DNA of 64,000 nucleotides from Ignelater luminosus (GCA_011009095.1 VTPC01000842.1:415443-479442); one strand, 5' to 3'; positions 24,005 through 35,174 are shown, counted from the first letter of the stretch. Program-made: numbers and translations. The notes: generated by a model not told the origin, from the sequence alone.

Positions 24005-25790
24005 GACGTTTCACAAATTATCATTTTGACCAAATGTTCTCCAGGCGAGAGTTTCCCGATCTTCCTAGAACTCTAATTACCACTTTGGTCTTGGCTCTCA
24101 AATGTTCTCTAGACAAGAATTCTTCAATTTTCCCATAACCCCAATTAGTATTTTTGTCATGGTTTGCAAACGTTGTACAAGAACCGATCTTAACAACTCC
24201 GCATAATGCAAATGATCATTTTAGTCTTAGTTTTCAAATGTTTTATAAACGAAAGTTTTCTGATTTTTCTAAAACTCCAATTGGGCTTTTTGTCATGGTT
24301 ACCAAATGTTGTGCAAGAAACAATCTTTTCGACTCCGTATAATGAAAATTATCATTTTGGCCTTAGTTTCCAAATGTTCTCTAGACAAGAGTTTTCTAAT
24401 TTTCCAAAATTCCAATTGGGCTTCCGTGTAATGCAAATCAGCATTCTGATCTTTGTTTATAAATGTCCTCTCTTGACAATTAGCATTTTTGTCATGTTTT
24501 AGAAACTTAGAGCAAGAAACCATGTTTCAAGGACTTCTCATAATGTAAACTGAGATTTTGGTCTTAGACTTCGAATGTTCTTAAGCCAATACTTCACGAT
24601 CTTTCTAAAACTCCAATTAGACTTTTTGTCATGGTTTAAGCAAGAAACTCTTTCGGATTGTTCATAATGTAAATTGACATTTTGGTCTTAGATTTCAAAT
24701 GTTCTCCAGGCAAGAACTTCGTAAACTTTCTAAAACTCCAATTAGCATTTTTGTCGTCGTTTGTACAAATTGTCGAAGAAATAATCTTTCGCACTTCTTA
24801 CAATGCAAATCACCATTTTGGCCTTGGATTTCACGTGTTCTCTGAACAAAGATTTCCTGATCAATTGGCATTTTTGCCATAGTGTTCAACGTTGTGCAAG
24901 AAACAATATTTTAAACTTCTTATAAAGCAAATTCGCATTTACGCCTTGATTTCCAAATGTTCTCTAGACAAAACTTTCCGATTTTTATAGAACTCCAATT
25001 AGCATTTGTTCATGTTCAGAAACGTTGTGCAAGAAGTCATCTTTTAGACTTCTCGCAATGCAGATTAGCATTTTGGCTTGGGTATTCAAACGTGCAAAAA
25101 AGATTCCCATCCTCCTAAAATTCCAATTAGTATTTTTGCCATGGTTACCGAACGTTGTGCAAGAAGTCATCTTTCAGACTTTTAATGATGCAAATTATAA
25201 TTTTGATCTTAGGTTTCAAATGTTCTCTAGACCAAAATTTCCTAATCTTCCTAAAAAATTTCTTACCATGCAAAACAGCATTTTAGCCTTGGATTTCCAA
25301 TCCTCTTAAGACAGATTTCCTAACCTTTCTAAAATTCCGATAATTAACATTTTTGTCATGGTTTAGCAATGTTATGCAAGAAACCATTTTCGGACTTCTC
25401 ATAATGCAAATTATGGTTTTTAAATGTCTCCCAGACAAAAACGTAGCAATCTTCCCAAAACTGCAATTGCCATTTTTGGCATGGTTTGCAAACATTGTCC
25501 CAAAAAACAAATTTTAGACTTCTTATAATGCAAATTAACATTTGTTGTTTTCAAATGTTCTCAAGACAAGATTTCCCGATATTCTTAAAACTCCGATTAG
25601 CATTTTTGTCATGGTTTGGAAACGCTGGCGCTGTGCAATAAACAATGTTTCAGATTTCTTAGAAAGTAAATTTCAAATTCAAAACAAGAAAATAACCTTA
25701 CAGTCTTCTTACTGTTACAAATTATCATTTTGGCCATAGTTTCAGACGTTGTTTAGAAAGCAGTTTTCCAGGCTTGCTGATGGATTACAA
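24005..25790 (+). repeat. Diverged satellite block, about 13 units of roughly 130 bp
   Basis: Each unit contains, in order, versions of AAATGTTCTCTAGACAAGAG, a TTTCCCGATCTT segment, AAACTCCAATTAGC, ATTTTTGTCATGGTTT, GTTGTGCAAGAAACAATC and CATAATGCAAAT. The first word recurs near 24036, 24099, 24238, 24370, 24572, 24700, 24835, 24957, 25218, 25425 and 25555, with weaker copies between. The many ORFs of 60-98 codons on both strands here are products of the repeat and of each other. Confidence 0.85.
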
Positions 25791-27013
25791 ATATGCACAC
25801 ATCTCTTTAATTTTAATATTGAGACGTTCGATTTTTCCACTGCCCAAGCACCTTTAGCCCCTTAAGCTTGACTCACGTTCAATTCACGCAAAAAGTTCAA
25901 TAATTGTATTTGCATGGCATTGTAATTATACGAAAACCAACCTGAAAAATAAAATCTTAAACAGAAAAAAATCTAGTAGGCCTACATCACGCCATGACTT
26001 TTCATAAGTAAACGGGGGTTTCTTCTTATTCCTAGCAGTCAAAACTAGTAGGCTATGGAAATTATAAGGATTTTCGGTTTTCATCAAACGGGGAACTTAT
26101 AAGAAAGATATTTCTCACTGCTTCATACAAGAAAAAGGGCTTTCAAAAGTTGAAACTTGACAATTCGCAAAATTGTTGCCAATGTTGCCATACGCGTCAT
26201 AGTTTTTCGAAAATGGCAACCTTGATTCCGTTTTGCAAGTCTTAACCTCTCATTTATTTATAATTTACATAAGCTATATAACAATTCTGCCAATTTGACA
26301 TTAGACATCTTACAATATAATCTTGATAGCAAATAAATAATTATTGCATCACATACGTATCAACAATATACATATTCAGAACTGTTTGTAAAGAATTTCA
26401 CATATCATTAAGTTTCTACTGAAAGGCTAAAAGCAATGTAAGCAATTAAAGACGCAATATAAGCTCGGTGTTGTATGACAATCACTTTTGCAATGCTAGG
26501 AACTTTTTATGTAGCCTTTTTTCTTAGATTTTATAAAGCCCGCATTACATAACCTAGAATTTAGTAATTCCTGTTTGATGAAAAAGTAGATATAAATTGG
26601 AAAGTAGTATCCGGTCGAAAATCAAGACAATTAACAGTTACTTTTAGCAAAAGGTAGACATTAGGTATACGCATACGTGTATGATGACTGATGAATAAGA
26701 AAAGTAAAATCCCGTCATACATACTGCCTATTAATGACCACAAAAATTCCAAGCAAATCTAGAAAGAATAATTTTATAAAAAATACAAAAGATTCCTAGT
26801 CATAATTATTACAGTTATATCGATTATGAATCTTTTTAAAGACTTTGAACCTAATCACTAGCAGGAAAGAAATTATAAAAAATACGCATTACACACATAC
26901 GTACGGTTGAATAACAAACATTGCAAAGATAACTAAATATTATCAAACAAAAAATACATTAAACTTGTCATGATAAGGGCATTAAAGCCATATGGATAAG
27001 ATAAAAAGCTAAC
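25791..27013. other. Non-coding; probable intron downstream of the kinase-like first exon
   Basis: No further minus-strand exon of the kinase was recognised here or at lower coordinates. The sequence is AT-rich. The 26561-26752 minus-strand ORF has no kinase motif. Confidence 0.4.
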
Positions 27014-27138
27014 CTGGCAAAAGGTGTTTCCTCGACATCGTAGGCCTCCGAAATTGGATCCTTGCGTACCAATTTTTGCAGTAAATTAATAGAAATGCTC
27101 AATAGTCCTTCACGGGAGCTCTTTATTTCCGACAACAT
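27014..27138 (-). CDS. First coding exon of a DRAK/STK17-like Ser/Thr kinase (partial)
   Basis: The exon opens with ATG at 27136-27138 and runs 41 codons plus two bases to a splice donor (AG, then GTTAGC) at 27013. It encodes MLSEIKSSREGLLSISINLL, QKLVRKDPISEAYDV and EETPFA, with the split codon giving Arg or Ser. In insect death-associated-protein-kinase-related enzymes I recall YDxExxPFAR immediately before the glycine-rich loop (GKFAxVR), so the exon would end just before the ATP-binding loop. That fits the phase of the split codon. The catalytic exons are not visible and would lie at lower coordinates, possibly outside the window. The family call rests on one short motif; a different kinase is possible. 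Confidence 0.5.
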
Positions 27139-27964
27139 TATTATTAGAATTATTCACTAGTAATCACTCAAAAAACCAATTAAAACAGTACCAATATAAA
27201 CAATAATAATTATTAACTTGTAAGTATCGAAAAACGTCAATTCGAAAACTCACGTCACCGATAATCGTATATTGTTTAAACCTGGATAGATTGATTTTTG
27301 TTGCTTTTTTATCGTTAGTTTACTGTCCTGCAGAATCACACAAATCGAAGTTCAATCGGTTTACACAAACCTTGAAGTACACCGACACCTGCCTTCCGTT
27401 AACTCTCTTCTCGTTGAAAGGTTAGGTTCGAAAATTCGAATGTAACTGTCCAAAATTCAAATTTTAGACAAGAAAAAACTCGCAATATGCGAACATTCAA
27501 GAACTATTATTCACATTTTAAACATAACATTGCACACATATCGATTGATGCACTTTCTAGAGAGATAATTAACAAAACATGGGTTGCAACAAAATCAAGC
27601 CTAATACACACGACCAACGGCTTGCTATGCTTTGACGCAACTGTTGGTTCATTATGTGCTCAACGAGCGGTATAATAAAAAATCAACACATAACCGTGAA
27701 TATTTGCCACATTGGCGCCATCTACACCAGCATAAATCAACTCGATTCATTGATAATTTAAAAATCTGCATATTACTTTGCAATTAAAATCAAAATCAGA
27801 AATTAAAAAAAAAATTTATTATAAACATTATTTCTTAAATCTTCTTTTTTTATACAGGTTAAAGGTTTGTATATTATACTATACAGTCTTGGCTACTCTA
27901 GTATTTACTATTGGTACTTAATACCCATGACTATACAACACTTAACATTATTTACATTTCAGTA
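27139..27964. other. Intergenic region with likely 5' sequence of the kinase-like gene
   Basis: It lies between the kinase start and the HIGD2A-like stop, both on the minus strand, so it should hold the kinase promoter and 5' UTR and the 3' UTR of the HIG1 gene. No specific element was identified. The 27487-27675 plus-strand ORF has no domain. Confidence 0.4.
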
Positions 27965-28324
27965 TTATTTTGCTTTTGAAGCAGATAATCCTAATCCAAC
28001 TATAAATGCCATAATAGTAAAACCTTGTGCAGCAATTCTAGTCCTCATCATATACTGTGACATTTTCGATCTACCTTGTCGGAAACTCCATAATCCATAT
28101 GATAACGCTCCTAAAGTTGCTAGACAACCTAATAAAATTATAAGTCTATTGGCTGTGAATTATCTTTCTATCAGTTAAAATTTACCAATTGGAACAAAAG
28201 GATTTTCTAATACTTTTCGTTGAAACTTTTCAGCCATGGATTCAGTTTTGTGCATCGCCTCGAATTCATTATGTAGTGCTAACCAATCTAATTCAAGAGG
28301 CTCTTCTGATGTTTCTGTAGACAT
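27965..28324 (-). CDS. HIGD2A: HIG1 domain family member 2A-like, complex IV assembly factor
   Basis: Two exons, 28186-28324 and 27965-28128, are joined across a 57-bp intron with GT-AG ends (split Gly codon). The product is 100 residues. The N-terminus is hydrophilic (residues 1-40). NPFVPIGCLAT at 41-51 and two membrane segments (about 46-62 and 80-96) form the HIG1 domain. Residues 71-81, QYMMRTRIAAQ, fit the Q-x3-R-x-R-x3-Q signature of type 2 (RCF1-like) HIG1 proteins. Family members sit in the mitochondrial inner membrane and aid cytochrome c oxidase and supercomplex assembly. A nearer AG would add eight codons in frame in place of Gly; the chosen acceptor restores the conserved PIGCLAT. 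The plus-strand ORF 27867-28178 is antisense to it. Confidence 0.9.
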
Positions 28325-28950
28325 TTTTTTATTATAATTTTTAACTAAAAAAAATTATTCTATTGCACTAAAATTTTTCGTTTTGATTTTTATTTATTTT
28401 GTGTGAGATTTAAGAAATAATTTGACATTTCAATTCAGTTGAAAAATCTCATTGTATAAAATTCCCATTGGTTACACAGATTATCATAGGTACAATTATT
28501 ATTAGGACAAGTTTGCAGGCTACAACAGTTCTATTAGTTGTTGATGGCTTCTGTATAATTGTTAAAAGTCAAAGATTTTGAATTAGGTTTTAAAAATATC
28601 AAGAAGGTAGACACCTGAAAAATAGAATAAATATAATCTTTCACGTTTGTCATTTTGACATCGACAATTCAACATTTACGCACTTATTACAAGTTCAATT
28701 TTGATAGCCACAATAAATAACCTGTATTACTATTCTAGCAAGCAATTGTCAGCATTAAAATTTCTGAATTTCTTAAGTGTTCCATTTACTGTGACTTTTT
28801 TTCAGTGTACCGGGAATTTAGTTACAGAAAGCTACTCGATGGTTTTAGGATATGTAGCATTTGACAATTTCAAATATTTCAAAAATTTTTGCATTTATGA
28901 TTTTAAGAGAAAATAAATATTATTCTTGAACAAAAGAAAAATGATATTGA
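28325..28950. other. Upstream region of the HIGD2A-like gene
   Basis: AT-rich, with no coding signal. It should contain the HIGD2A-like promoter. The plus-strand ORF 28701-28916 shows no domain. Confidence 0.4.
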
Positions 28951-29050
28951 TCTGTCAGGTCTGTCGGGCCGATCAAGAAATTACAGGATTTTTTTCGGGC
29001 GGCGTCAAGTTTATCGCGAGTCAGGCCGGGCCTGAAAATCTCGATCTGTG
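28951..29050 (-). mobile_element. Fragment of the GC-rich TIR element (end A)
   Basis: GGCCGATCAAGAAATTACAG, then a GGCGGCGTCAAGTTTATC segment, GGGCCTGAAAATCTCGAT and CTGTGCAGGGG reproduce the end-A side of the element in reverse. The minisatellite and the other end are absent. Confidence 0.6.
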
Positions 29051-29275
29051 CAGGGGTTTTACTGTAAGTAACCGGAGATTTCAAGATTCTGCTGCATCTT
29101 GAATGGGACGACGAAATTTGTAATTCCGAACTAAATAATTTGTTGGTTATTTAGTGTTTACGAGTGTTTAGAGTAGATTTTCTGAGTTTCTTTGTAGAAT
29201 TTTTAGCATTTTCCTCAGAATATTTAGACATTTAATGACATTACGATCAAGTAAGAGGGTTTTCTAGTTGCGTCT

Positions 29276-29804
29276 TACGCCGCCCAAGACAGTTCCGCCT
29301 TGTCGGGCCTCTCAAGCTGTTGGAGTCTGTCAGACCTCTCGGGTCAGTTGGACCACTCGAGCCTGTTGAGCTTTTTGTACTTCTCGGCCCTTCAGGTCTA
29401 TCGGGCCGTTCGGATCTTTCGGGCATGTCGGGCGCTAAGGATTTGTCGAGCCGTTCGGACCTTTTGGGCCGTCAGACTTTTGGACTTTTCGCTCCTTCGG
29501 GTCTATCGGGCCCTTTGAATTCGGTCATAAGGGTTTGTCGGACCGTTGGTGCCTTTTGAACCGTTTAGGCCTGTCGGACGTTTTGCACTTTTCGGCCCTT
29601 CGGGCTTCTCGGGTCTGTCGGGCTGTTCGTGCCGTTCCGGACTGTTGGGCCTTGGGATTTTTTGGCTCTCCGGGCTTTTCTGTCGGGCCGTTCGGGCTTC
29701 TCGAGCTATTCGGGTCGATTAAGAAGTTACCGGGTTTTCTTCGAGTCGCGTCAAGCTTGTCCCCAGTCGGGTTGGGCCTGGAAATTTCGGCCCGTGCAGG
29801 GTTC
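29276..29804 (-). mobile_element. GC-rich TIR element with internal 9-bp minisatellite, copy at 29 kb
   Basis: The right side is intact end A in reverse: GGGTTGGGCCTGGAAATTTC, GGCCCGTGCAGGGTTC, then TA at 29805-29806. The interior is a run of about 9-bp units of the type TCGGGCCGT or TCGGACCTT. The left end breaks off near 29276 without a terminal repeat. Leu/Ser-rich ORFs at 29300-29826 are readings of the repeat. The right flank 29805-30055 also occurs inverted next to the 40.8-kb copy. Confidence 0.75.
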
Positions 29805-30055
29805 TAATTTATGGTCTGTAATTTAACTAATAATCTTGTCCCGTAGGAAAAACTGTTGTTTCAATTTTTCAATGTGGATTTTAATAAGTTTCTAACCATA
29901 TCATGTCAATTCTTGATTTTCTCTTGTTTTAGATTTTAAAATCTTCTGATTTTATAGCGGAATCTTCTGATTTCTTTGCTAGAAACTTCCGTTATGTAGA
30001 AATAAGAATTGGCAGCAACTGTATTTGTTATCAATTGTCATATTTGTGTCTTTAA
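29805..30055 (+). repeat. Duplicated host repeat flanking the TIR element
   Basis: This segment matches the reverse complement of 40542-40772: ATTTATGGTCTGTAATT, CTAACCATATCATGTCAA, GATTTTCTCTTGTTTTAGAT and CAATTGTCATATTTG all recur in order. Both copies carry the TIR element at the same position. Confidence 0.8.
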
Positions 30056-31262
30056 ATTATAGTTTTGCTCTGGCATCTAGTGGAAACCACCAAAAACCTA
30101 ATTTAAGTCTACTCCGCTGAATTGATCAATACCATGAAAAGGCCCAGATGTTGTCGATTGACAAAGGGAAAATTATTTCTGCTAAAAGAAGATTAATTTT
30201 AATTCCTACATGTGTTGGTTAATTTCTTTTTACCAAATCATTTTGTTGAATACCGCCGGCTCTGTATTTTAAAACAAAAAAGTTGGGGATTGCAGAATTT
30301 GACATGTTTTGCTTATTCAGGTACATAATTACGCACGTATGTTACCTTGCATTTAAAACTTTTCTTTTCTTAGTAGTTCTACCGCAGTCAGAGTTTAAGT
30401 TTAAAGAATGGCACCTCATTTGAACTAATCAATTTTGTTAAAAATCATAAATGCAATGTCCAAGGTGTCTCGCCAATGGTCTCATTACCCGTAAGCCTGG
30501 TCGAGAAAAATAGGGTTCGGTAAATTAAATCAAATAAAAGCGTACTAATTTTATAATGCTTTTAATCTTCAACTAAAACCACTAATATCTTAAACGGATG
30601 TGAAAAAGAATTACATTATACAACGAAAGCTGGAGCACAACTCCGCTATTTTATTGCGTCCTCAAACAAAATAATAACAAGACATCGTCATGACTAATAA
30701 AAATATCGTAAAACTAAAAAATGAATTTTATAGACTTAATATTTTTTGAAGTATATGAGCTCATGGTTTAGTCATTACAATCAAAAATTATCGCTGATTC
30801 CTAACACAAGGATTTTTATCTACTGCACCTACCTGTACATATGTCAATACAATTACATACAATAAAATCATACCCCTATTGATGTGGACGCCCCTCTATA
30901 GTAAAGTATTCATTATAAAGAGGTTTCACTGTAGTTTGAATTTTGAAATCAAGTTGTTTTCAAGTTTTAAAGAACTGTCAAAATCCAGTTTATTCAATTT
31001 TACATAATAAAGATTATTATACACTTTCTTTATATTTAATATTCAATTATTTTGTTAACAATAAATAATAATAAATGTCTTTATTAAAAAAGAACTTTGC
31101 ACTTGTTTGATATTCCAGTACACTTGGAAAAAACCAGGCCAAGTTCAGCTGATACGAACCCCATACATCACTGTACTACTTAACTTTGAACAAATAAAAA
31201 AAAATTATAATAAAATTACATTTGGTACATTAAAATGTCTCGTTGGAGTTTTTATTACAAGA
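30056..31262. other. Non-coding; includes probable 3' UTR of the LRR gene
   Basis: AT-rich with no convincing ORF on either strand. The part next to 31262 lies downstream of the LRR stop codon and probably holds its 3' UTR. ATTATAAAGAGGTTTCACTG near 30914 resembles a transposon end. Confidence 0.4.
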
Positions 31263-32360
31263 TCATTCACCACAGGGACCAGCATACATTTCATAAAATA
31301 TCTTATTCAAATCTTCTTCACGATTCTCCAAACACAAATCTTCATTTTCACTTGGGTATAAGCAGACAGGATTATCATCACTGAAACATTCAACTCCAGT
31401 AACTACAAAAACTTTTTTTGTACGTTTTGTAGCCCACTGCATTATATTGTTATAACAAGCACACTGCCATGGATTAGTATGTATTGTAAGTTGAAACAGT
31501 TTAGGCGATCTCAGATCTTGCAAAATCTTATCAGGCATGTATGTCAAATTATTTCCATTAATCCACAGAGAGTATATATTTTTAATTCCTTTGAAAATAT
31601 CCGGTTCCAGTTTTCTTAGCCTATTATCGTGCAAGTATAAAGTCTCCAACATCTCTAGGTTATCAAATGCATCTTTGTGAATGAATTGTATACGATTCGA
31701 ACTAAGTTCCAGACTATTCAATGTTCTAAAAGGCTTAAATGTATTCTTGTGAATCGATCTAATAAAATTATGATTTAAATCTATTGTATGTAAATTAGCA
31801 TCATCGGCAAACCATTCTGCTTCAAATACTTCTAATTCATTATTATCTAGATGTATTCTCAGTAGTTTTGGCAGTGTTGAAAAGACTCCAAACTCCAAAA
31901 ATGCTATTTTGTTATCACTTAAATACACGTATACTAATGAATTTAAGTTATAAAATGCATCATTATCTATTGATTCAATTTCATTATGACTAAGTGTTAA
32001 ACTAGTCAGCCGTGCTAAATTACTAAATGCTCTCTGTCTAATTCTTTTCACTTTACTATAAGAAATTACCAGGCCATCAATTTCTGGTAGATTTGACACA
32101 GCGCCTTCTTGTAGGGTTGGTACACTTTGATTATAACACTCGATTCCTAGTACAGTTATCTCTCCTAATTGTTCAGCAATAATTTCTGGAACAATACATC
32201 CTGTGATTCTTGCAGTAAACCTTTCTAAAAAATTAATGCTGTCTTTTTTGCGAATTTTTATTAGTGCATCCACAAATGTTACTTTTGTACATGATTCGGA
32301 TTGAACAACTTGATATACTAACACTACTAACACTAGTGGTAAATATTGTAATAAATACAT
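31263..32360 (-). CDS. Secreted leucine-rich-repeat protein, intronless
   Basis: A single 365-codon ORF. The ATG at 32358-32360 is chosen because the two codons before it open only with TTG. Residues 1-21 form a signal peptide (hydrophobic LPLVLVVLVYQVV) and the mature part begins near ESC. After an N-terminal region with Cys residues come about eight typical repeats of the LxxLxLxxNxIxxIxxxAFxxL type (for example LTSLTLSHNEIESIDNDAF and LNSLELSSNRIQFIHKDAF). A C-terminal cap follows, NPWQCACYNNIMQWA with later Cys residues. The acidic tail ends in GPCGE with no membrane or GPI segment, so the protein is probably extracellular. The class acts in recognition or adhesion in insects; the ligand and orthologue are not recognised. 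Lack of introns in 1.1 kb is notable but common for LRR genes. Confidence 0.92.
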   Translation of the reverse strand: MYLLQYLPLVLVVLVYQVVQSESCTKVTFVDALIKIRKKDSINFLERFTARITGCIVPEIIAEQLGEITVLGIECYNQSVPTLQEGAVSNLPEIDGLVISYSKVKRIRQRAFSNLARLTSLTLSHNEIESIDNDAFYNLNSLVYVYLSDNKIAFLEFGVFSTLPKLLRIHLDNNELEVFEAEWFADDANLHTIDLNHNFIRSIHKNTFKPFRTLNSLELSSNRIQFIHKDAFDNLEMLETLYLHDNRLRKLEPDIFKGIKNIYSLWINGNNLTYMPDKILQDLRSPKLFQLTIHTNPWQCACYNNIMQWATKRTKKVFVVTGVECFSDDNPVCLYPSENEDLCLENREEDLNKIFYEMYAGPCGE

Positions 32361-32770
32361 TTTCAAGTTTCAACACTTTTGTAATGCACATTAAATACTA
32401 AAGGATATTCTATCTGGGTTTAATCTTTAATACACTGCTGATGCAATCACCAGGGTCAAGCAACTGGGAATTTTCTAGTTTTAATTTATCAAAAGTTATC
32501 AAGGAAAAATATTAAAAAAACTCCTTTTTCAAAGTAGCAACAGTGTGTTTAGATGTTTCAGTAAAAGATATAAAAAGATCATTTTAAGAATTTTGGATGT
32601 GGCATATGTAAACTGTTTAATATGATGCTAGAAATATCAGACTTTTTTAGTACAGCTGTGTTTTTAATTAGCTTTATATTTACAGAATCAAGAAATAAAA
32701 TCAAAATAAATTAAAAATCTTTGGCATAAATGCAATTTAACTTTTTTCTTTGCTATAATTGTAGACTTTG
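32361..32770. other. Upstream region of the LRR gene
   Basis: AT-rich non-coding sequence that should contain the LRR gene promoter. No distinct motif is claimed. Confidence 0.4.
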
Positions 32771-32778
32771 ATGTGTAC

Positions 32779-33350
32779 AGGACGTCCCGTTCAACAGTCT
32801 ACATGCCATTATTCGGGTACCCATAAAGCTATTGGGTTAAAATTTGGCATCTGGGTTGCAAAACCAAAATTAGAACATTGTTTAGAACAGCCTGTCAAAC
32901 CGAAAACGGTCTCTACTTTCATTTGTTAAATGAGACCACTACTTTTCTATTGCTCCAATAGACAGCCCGTCAGATTCCCGACACAAAACTATAGGAGTCA
33001 CATAGGTCTAAAATCGATAATAGTGGAATTAGACCAAAAAAATGAAAGGGTAACTGTCCCGTTTAATGCTACTATTTGCTATTATTCGGAAACCATTAAA
33101 GCTATAAAGCTGGAATCTTGTATCTTGCTATAATTCGACTCTAAATCGCAAAACTAAAATTAGAACATTTTTTAGATAGAATAACCTGTCAAACTGGAAA
33201 TGGCGTCGATTTTCATTTGTTAAATAAAACTACTATTTTTTCTATTTTTAAGACAAGATTCCGGACACAAAACTATAGGAGTACTATCATAGGTTTACAA
33301 TCGATAATAATAGAATTAGAACAAAAAAAAAACAGTAACTGTCCCGTCTA
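32779..33350 (+). repeat. Two-unit tandem duplication, about 280 bp each
   Basis: Unit 1 (32779-33055) and unit 2 (33056-33350) share, in order, CATTATTCGG, AAAATTAGAACATT, AACCTGTCAAAC, TTTTCATTTGTTAAAT, GACACAAAACTATAGGAGT and AATCGATAATA. Both begin with a GTCCCGT segment. The plus-strand ORF 32930-33133 only spans the junction. Confidence 0.8.
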
Positions 33351-33489
33351 ATTTCGTTATTATCAATATTATCAATACCTCGTAGTATTGTGTCAGAAAG
33401 CAATAAAAAAGTATTTAAACTAAGAAAGAAAAATTTAAAAAGCATCAGTTAAAATAACAAAATGATGTTCACATAATCGCAAATGTTCG

Positions 33490-33712
33490 ATATACAAAGT
33501 GTGGTTGATGATACTATTAAAGGTCTGTATCAGGACAAAACTTCCTATCGGTTGTAGCTAAAGCGGTTGCGAAATCTGTGGAGAAGCAATTACACCAAAT
33601 CTTTATTGACATGCAGAATAGTATTTCTGACTTACAAGTACAACTAAACACTGTTTATGGAAAACTGAAAGACCTTTCTAATGATGTACCACTTGAATCC
33701 CCTTCCCATTAG
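33490..33712 (+). pseudogene. Coiled-coil ORF relic, possibly retroelement ORF1
   Basis: ATG near 33484 opens MFDIQSVVDDTIKGLYQDKT. After a one-base frame change the sequence continues as SVVAKAVAKSVEKQ, LHQIFIDMQNSISDLQ and VQLNTVYGKLKDLSND. The heptad-like pattern and length resemble the coiled coil at the start of LINE ORF1 or Gag proteins, but no nucleic-acid-binding domain follows. Origin is uncertain. Confidence 0.35.
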
Positions 33713-34560
33713 AAACTTCTGAGGGGTTGACGGCCCCCACCTCAAGAGGTTGAAGTTTAGGGTTCGAATTGTACGTCAAAGAATGTCTCCCTCCCAACAT
33801 GAATCGACGTGTTTTTGCGTTTCTTTGAAAAATTATTTTCGTGGGAGTTATTTAGTCTCTTTGTTTTCGTTGGGCCACCCTGTATTTACACTGTTTAATA
33901 AAATACTTGAATTGCTCCAAAATTTATAAACAGGTTTCCTTTTTGAAAGCTTACTTAGATTAATCACCAGTCGTTGCCAGACTGAGTCAATCTTACCTTT
34001 TTTTTTTAGCTCAAGAAGGTTCGAATCAGCAAGGAGGAGCTTGACGCCCTTTTTAGTATTAATATGCTTTACGGTCGTGAGAGTGCTCCTCCACTAGGCT
34101 ACTAAAGGTTTTGGAGTTTTGCTTGCCCTAAAGGGTTTAAAAGTGTCATATCATTTGCTCACTCGCATGGTATATGCCACTTTCTGAACTTGTTACCAAA
34201 TAACCAAATAAACCTACTATTTTAATACAGTAGAAGTTACTTATAACGACTTCGCTTATAACAGAGAAGAAACAGTATCCACATCTCCAGTAGTAACAAA
34301 AAACTATTTCTAGGTGACTGACTATTACTTTATTTTTAGTTTCTGAAAACAATTAAAGTAAAACTTGTAGTTCTTTGATTTTTGCTGCATTACTGTTTCA
34401 TCAAATAAAATCAACCAGTACAAAGCACTGATGTCAATAATCAACATATTTCTAAAATATGAACCCAGGGTCTTAGGTTATTAAATAACTACACTTTGTG
34501 CATCCCATGTGAAAATCAACATTTGTATCTAGAAATATGACCTTAAAAATTTCCCCTACT
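33713..34560. other. Non-coding with transposon ends
   Basis: CCACCCTGTATT lies near 33875 and a pogo-like end (CAGTAGAAGTTACTTATAAC) near 34228. After a pyrimidine tract and AG at about 34008, the plus strand reads KKVRISKEELDALFSINMLY then GRESAPPLGY and a stop. It could be a terminal exon fragment but nothing supports a gene. Confidence 0.4.
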
Positions 34561-34569
34561 TGATCATCT

Positions 34570-34812
34570 AATGCTGCAGAGAAGTTGGACTACTACATTC
34601 AAAGCCCACAAAATTTCAGTTTCCATTGAAAGTTCTTTCCTTGAATACAAATTAGATTTTACTGAATCTTCAATATTAGATGTAGAAAGGATTCCTGAAC
34701 TTAGAATTATCTGTGATGGATTAAGTTTCTGTTTAACATTGTGTTGATGAGTTATAAGCAACATGCTGTTATTGCTTGGTAACCTATAAATGAAACAGCA
34801 AATGAAAACAAA
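34570..34812 (-). pseudogene. Unassigned ORF, possible transposon-derived fragment
   Basis: After a splice-acceptor-like TTTCATTTATAG, the minus strand reads RLPSNNSMLLITHQHNVKQK, LNPSQIILSSGILSTSN, IEDSVKSNLYSRKELSMETE and ILWALNVVVQLLCSIR, then stops. An EIxWALKVV-type motif is frequent in proteins related to hAT elements in arthropod genomes (from memory). An upstream ATG exon at about 34837-34932 has a donor, but its phase leads to an early stop, so no gene model is offered. Confidence 0.3.
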
Positions 34813-35016
34813 CAAACAAACTTATTACAAAAGTACGTATTTCATTTGCATTTACCTTTAAATTTACACGATATATTTGAGCACCATTCCAGAAAAAGAT
34901 ACACGAAACAATTATTATTAATTAGTAAACGCCGCTCCATTTTACTGCGCACATTTGACAACTAACCTAACCAACATGGGTATAATAGAGAACGTACGAG
35001 TGGGGGTACTATCTGT

Positions 35017-35147
35017 CTCTTTCTTATAAATTACAAACTACGTTGTCCATCTTTTATTAATTTCTAGGTTATTTTAATTAATTAATACAATACTCAAATT
35101 TATAAAGATGGAAACGTGCGGTTTATAATTGATAAGTAAGAGACAAG
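35017..35147. mobile_element. Small MITE, second copy
   Basis: Ends are TGTCTCTTTCTTATAAATTA at the left and TTTATAATTGATAAGTAAG then AGACA at the right, inverted to each other. It matches the element at 19425-19562, including the inner ATCTTTTATTAATTT. Confidence 0.7.
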
Positions 35148-35174
35148 CTGCGATACATAAAAAAAGTGAAGAAA

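Noticed and set aside
27867..28178. 103-codon plus-strand ORF
   Set aside because: It is antisense to exon 2 and the intron of the HIGD2A-like gene, which has clear family motifs and splice sites.
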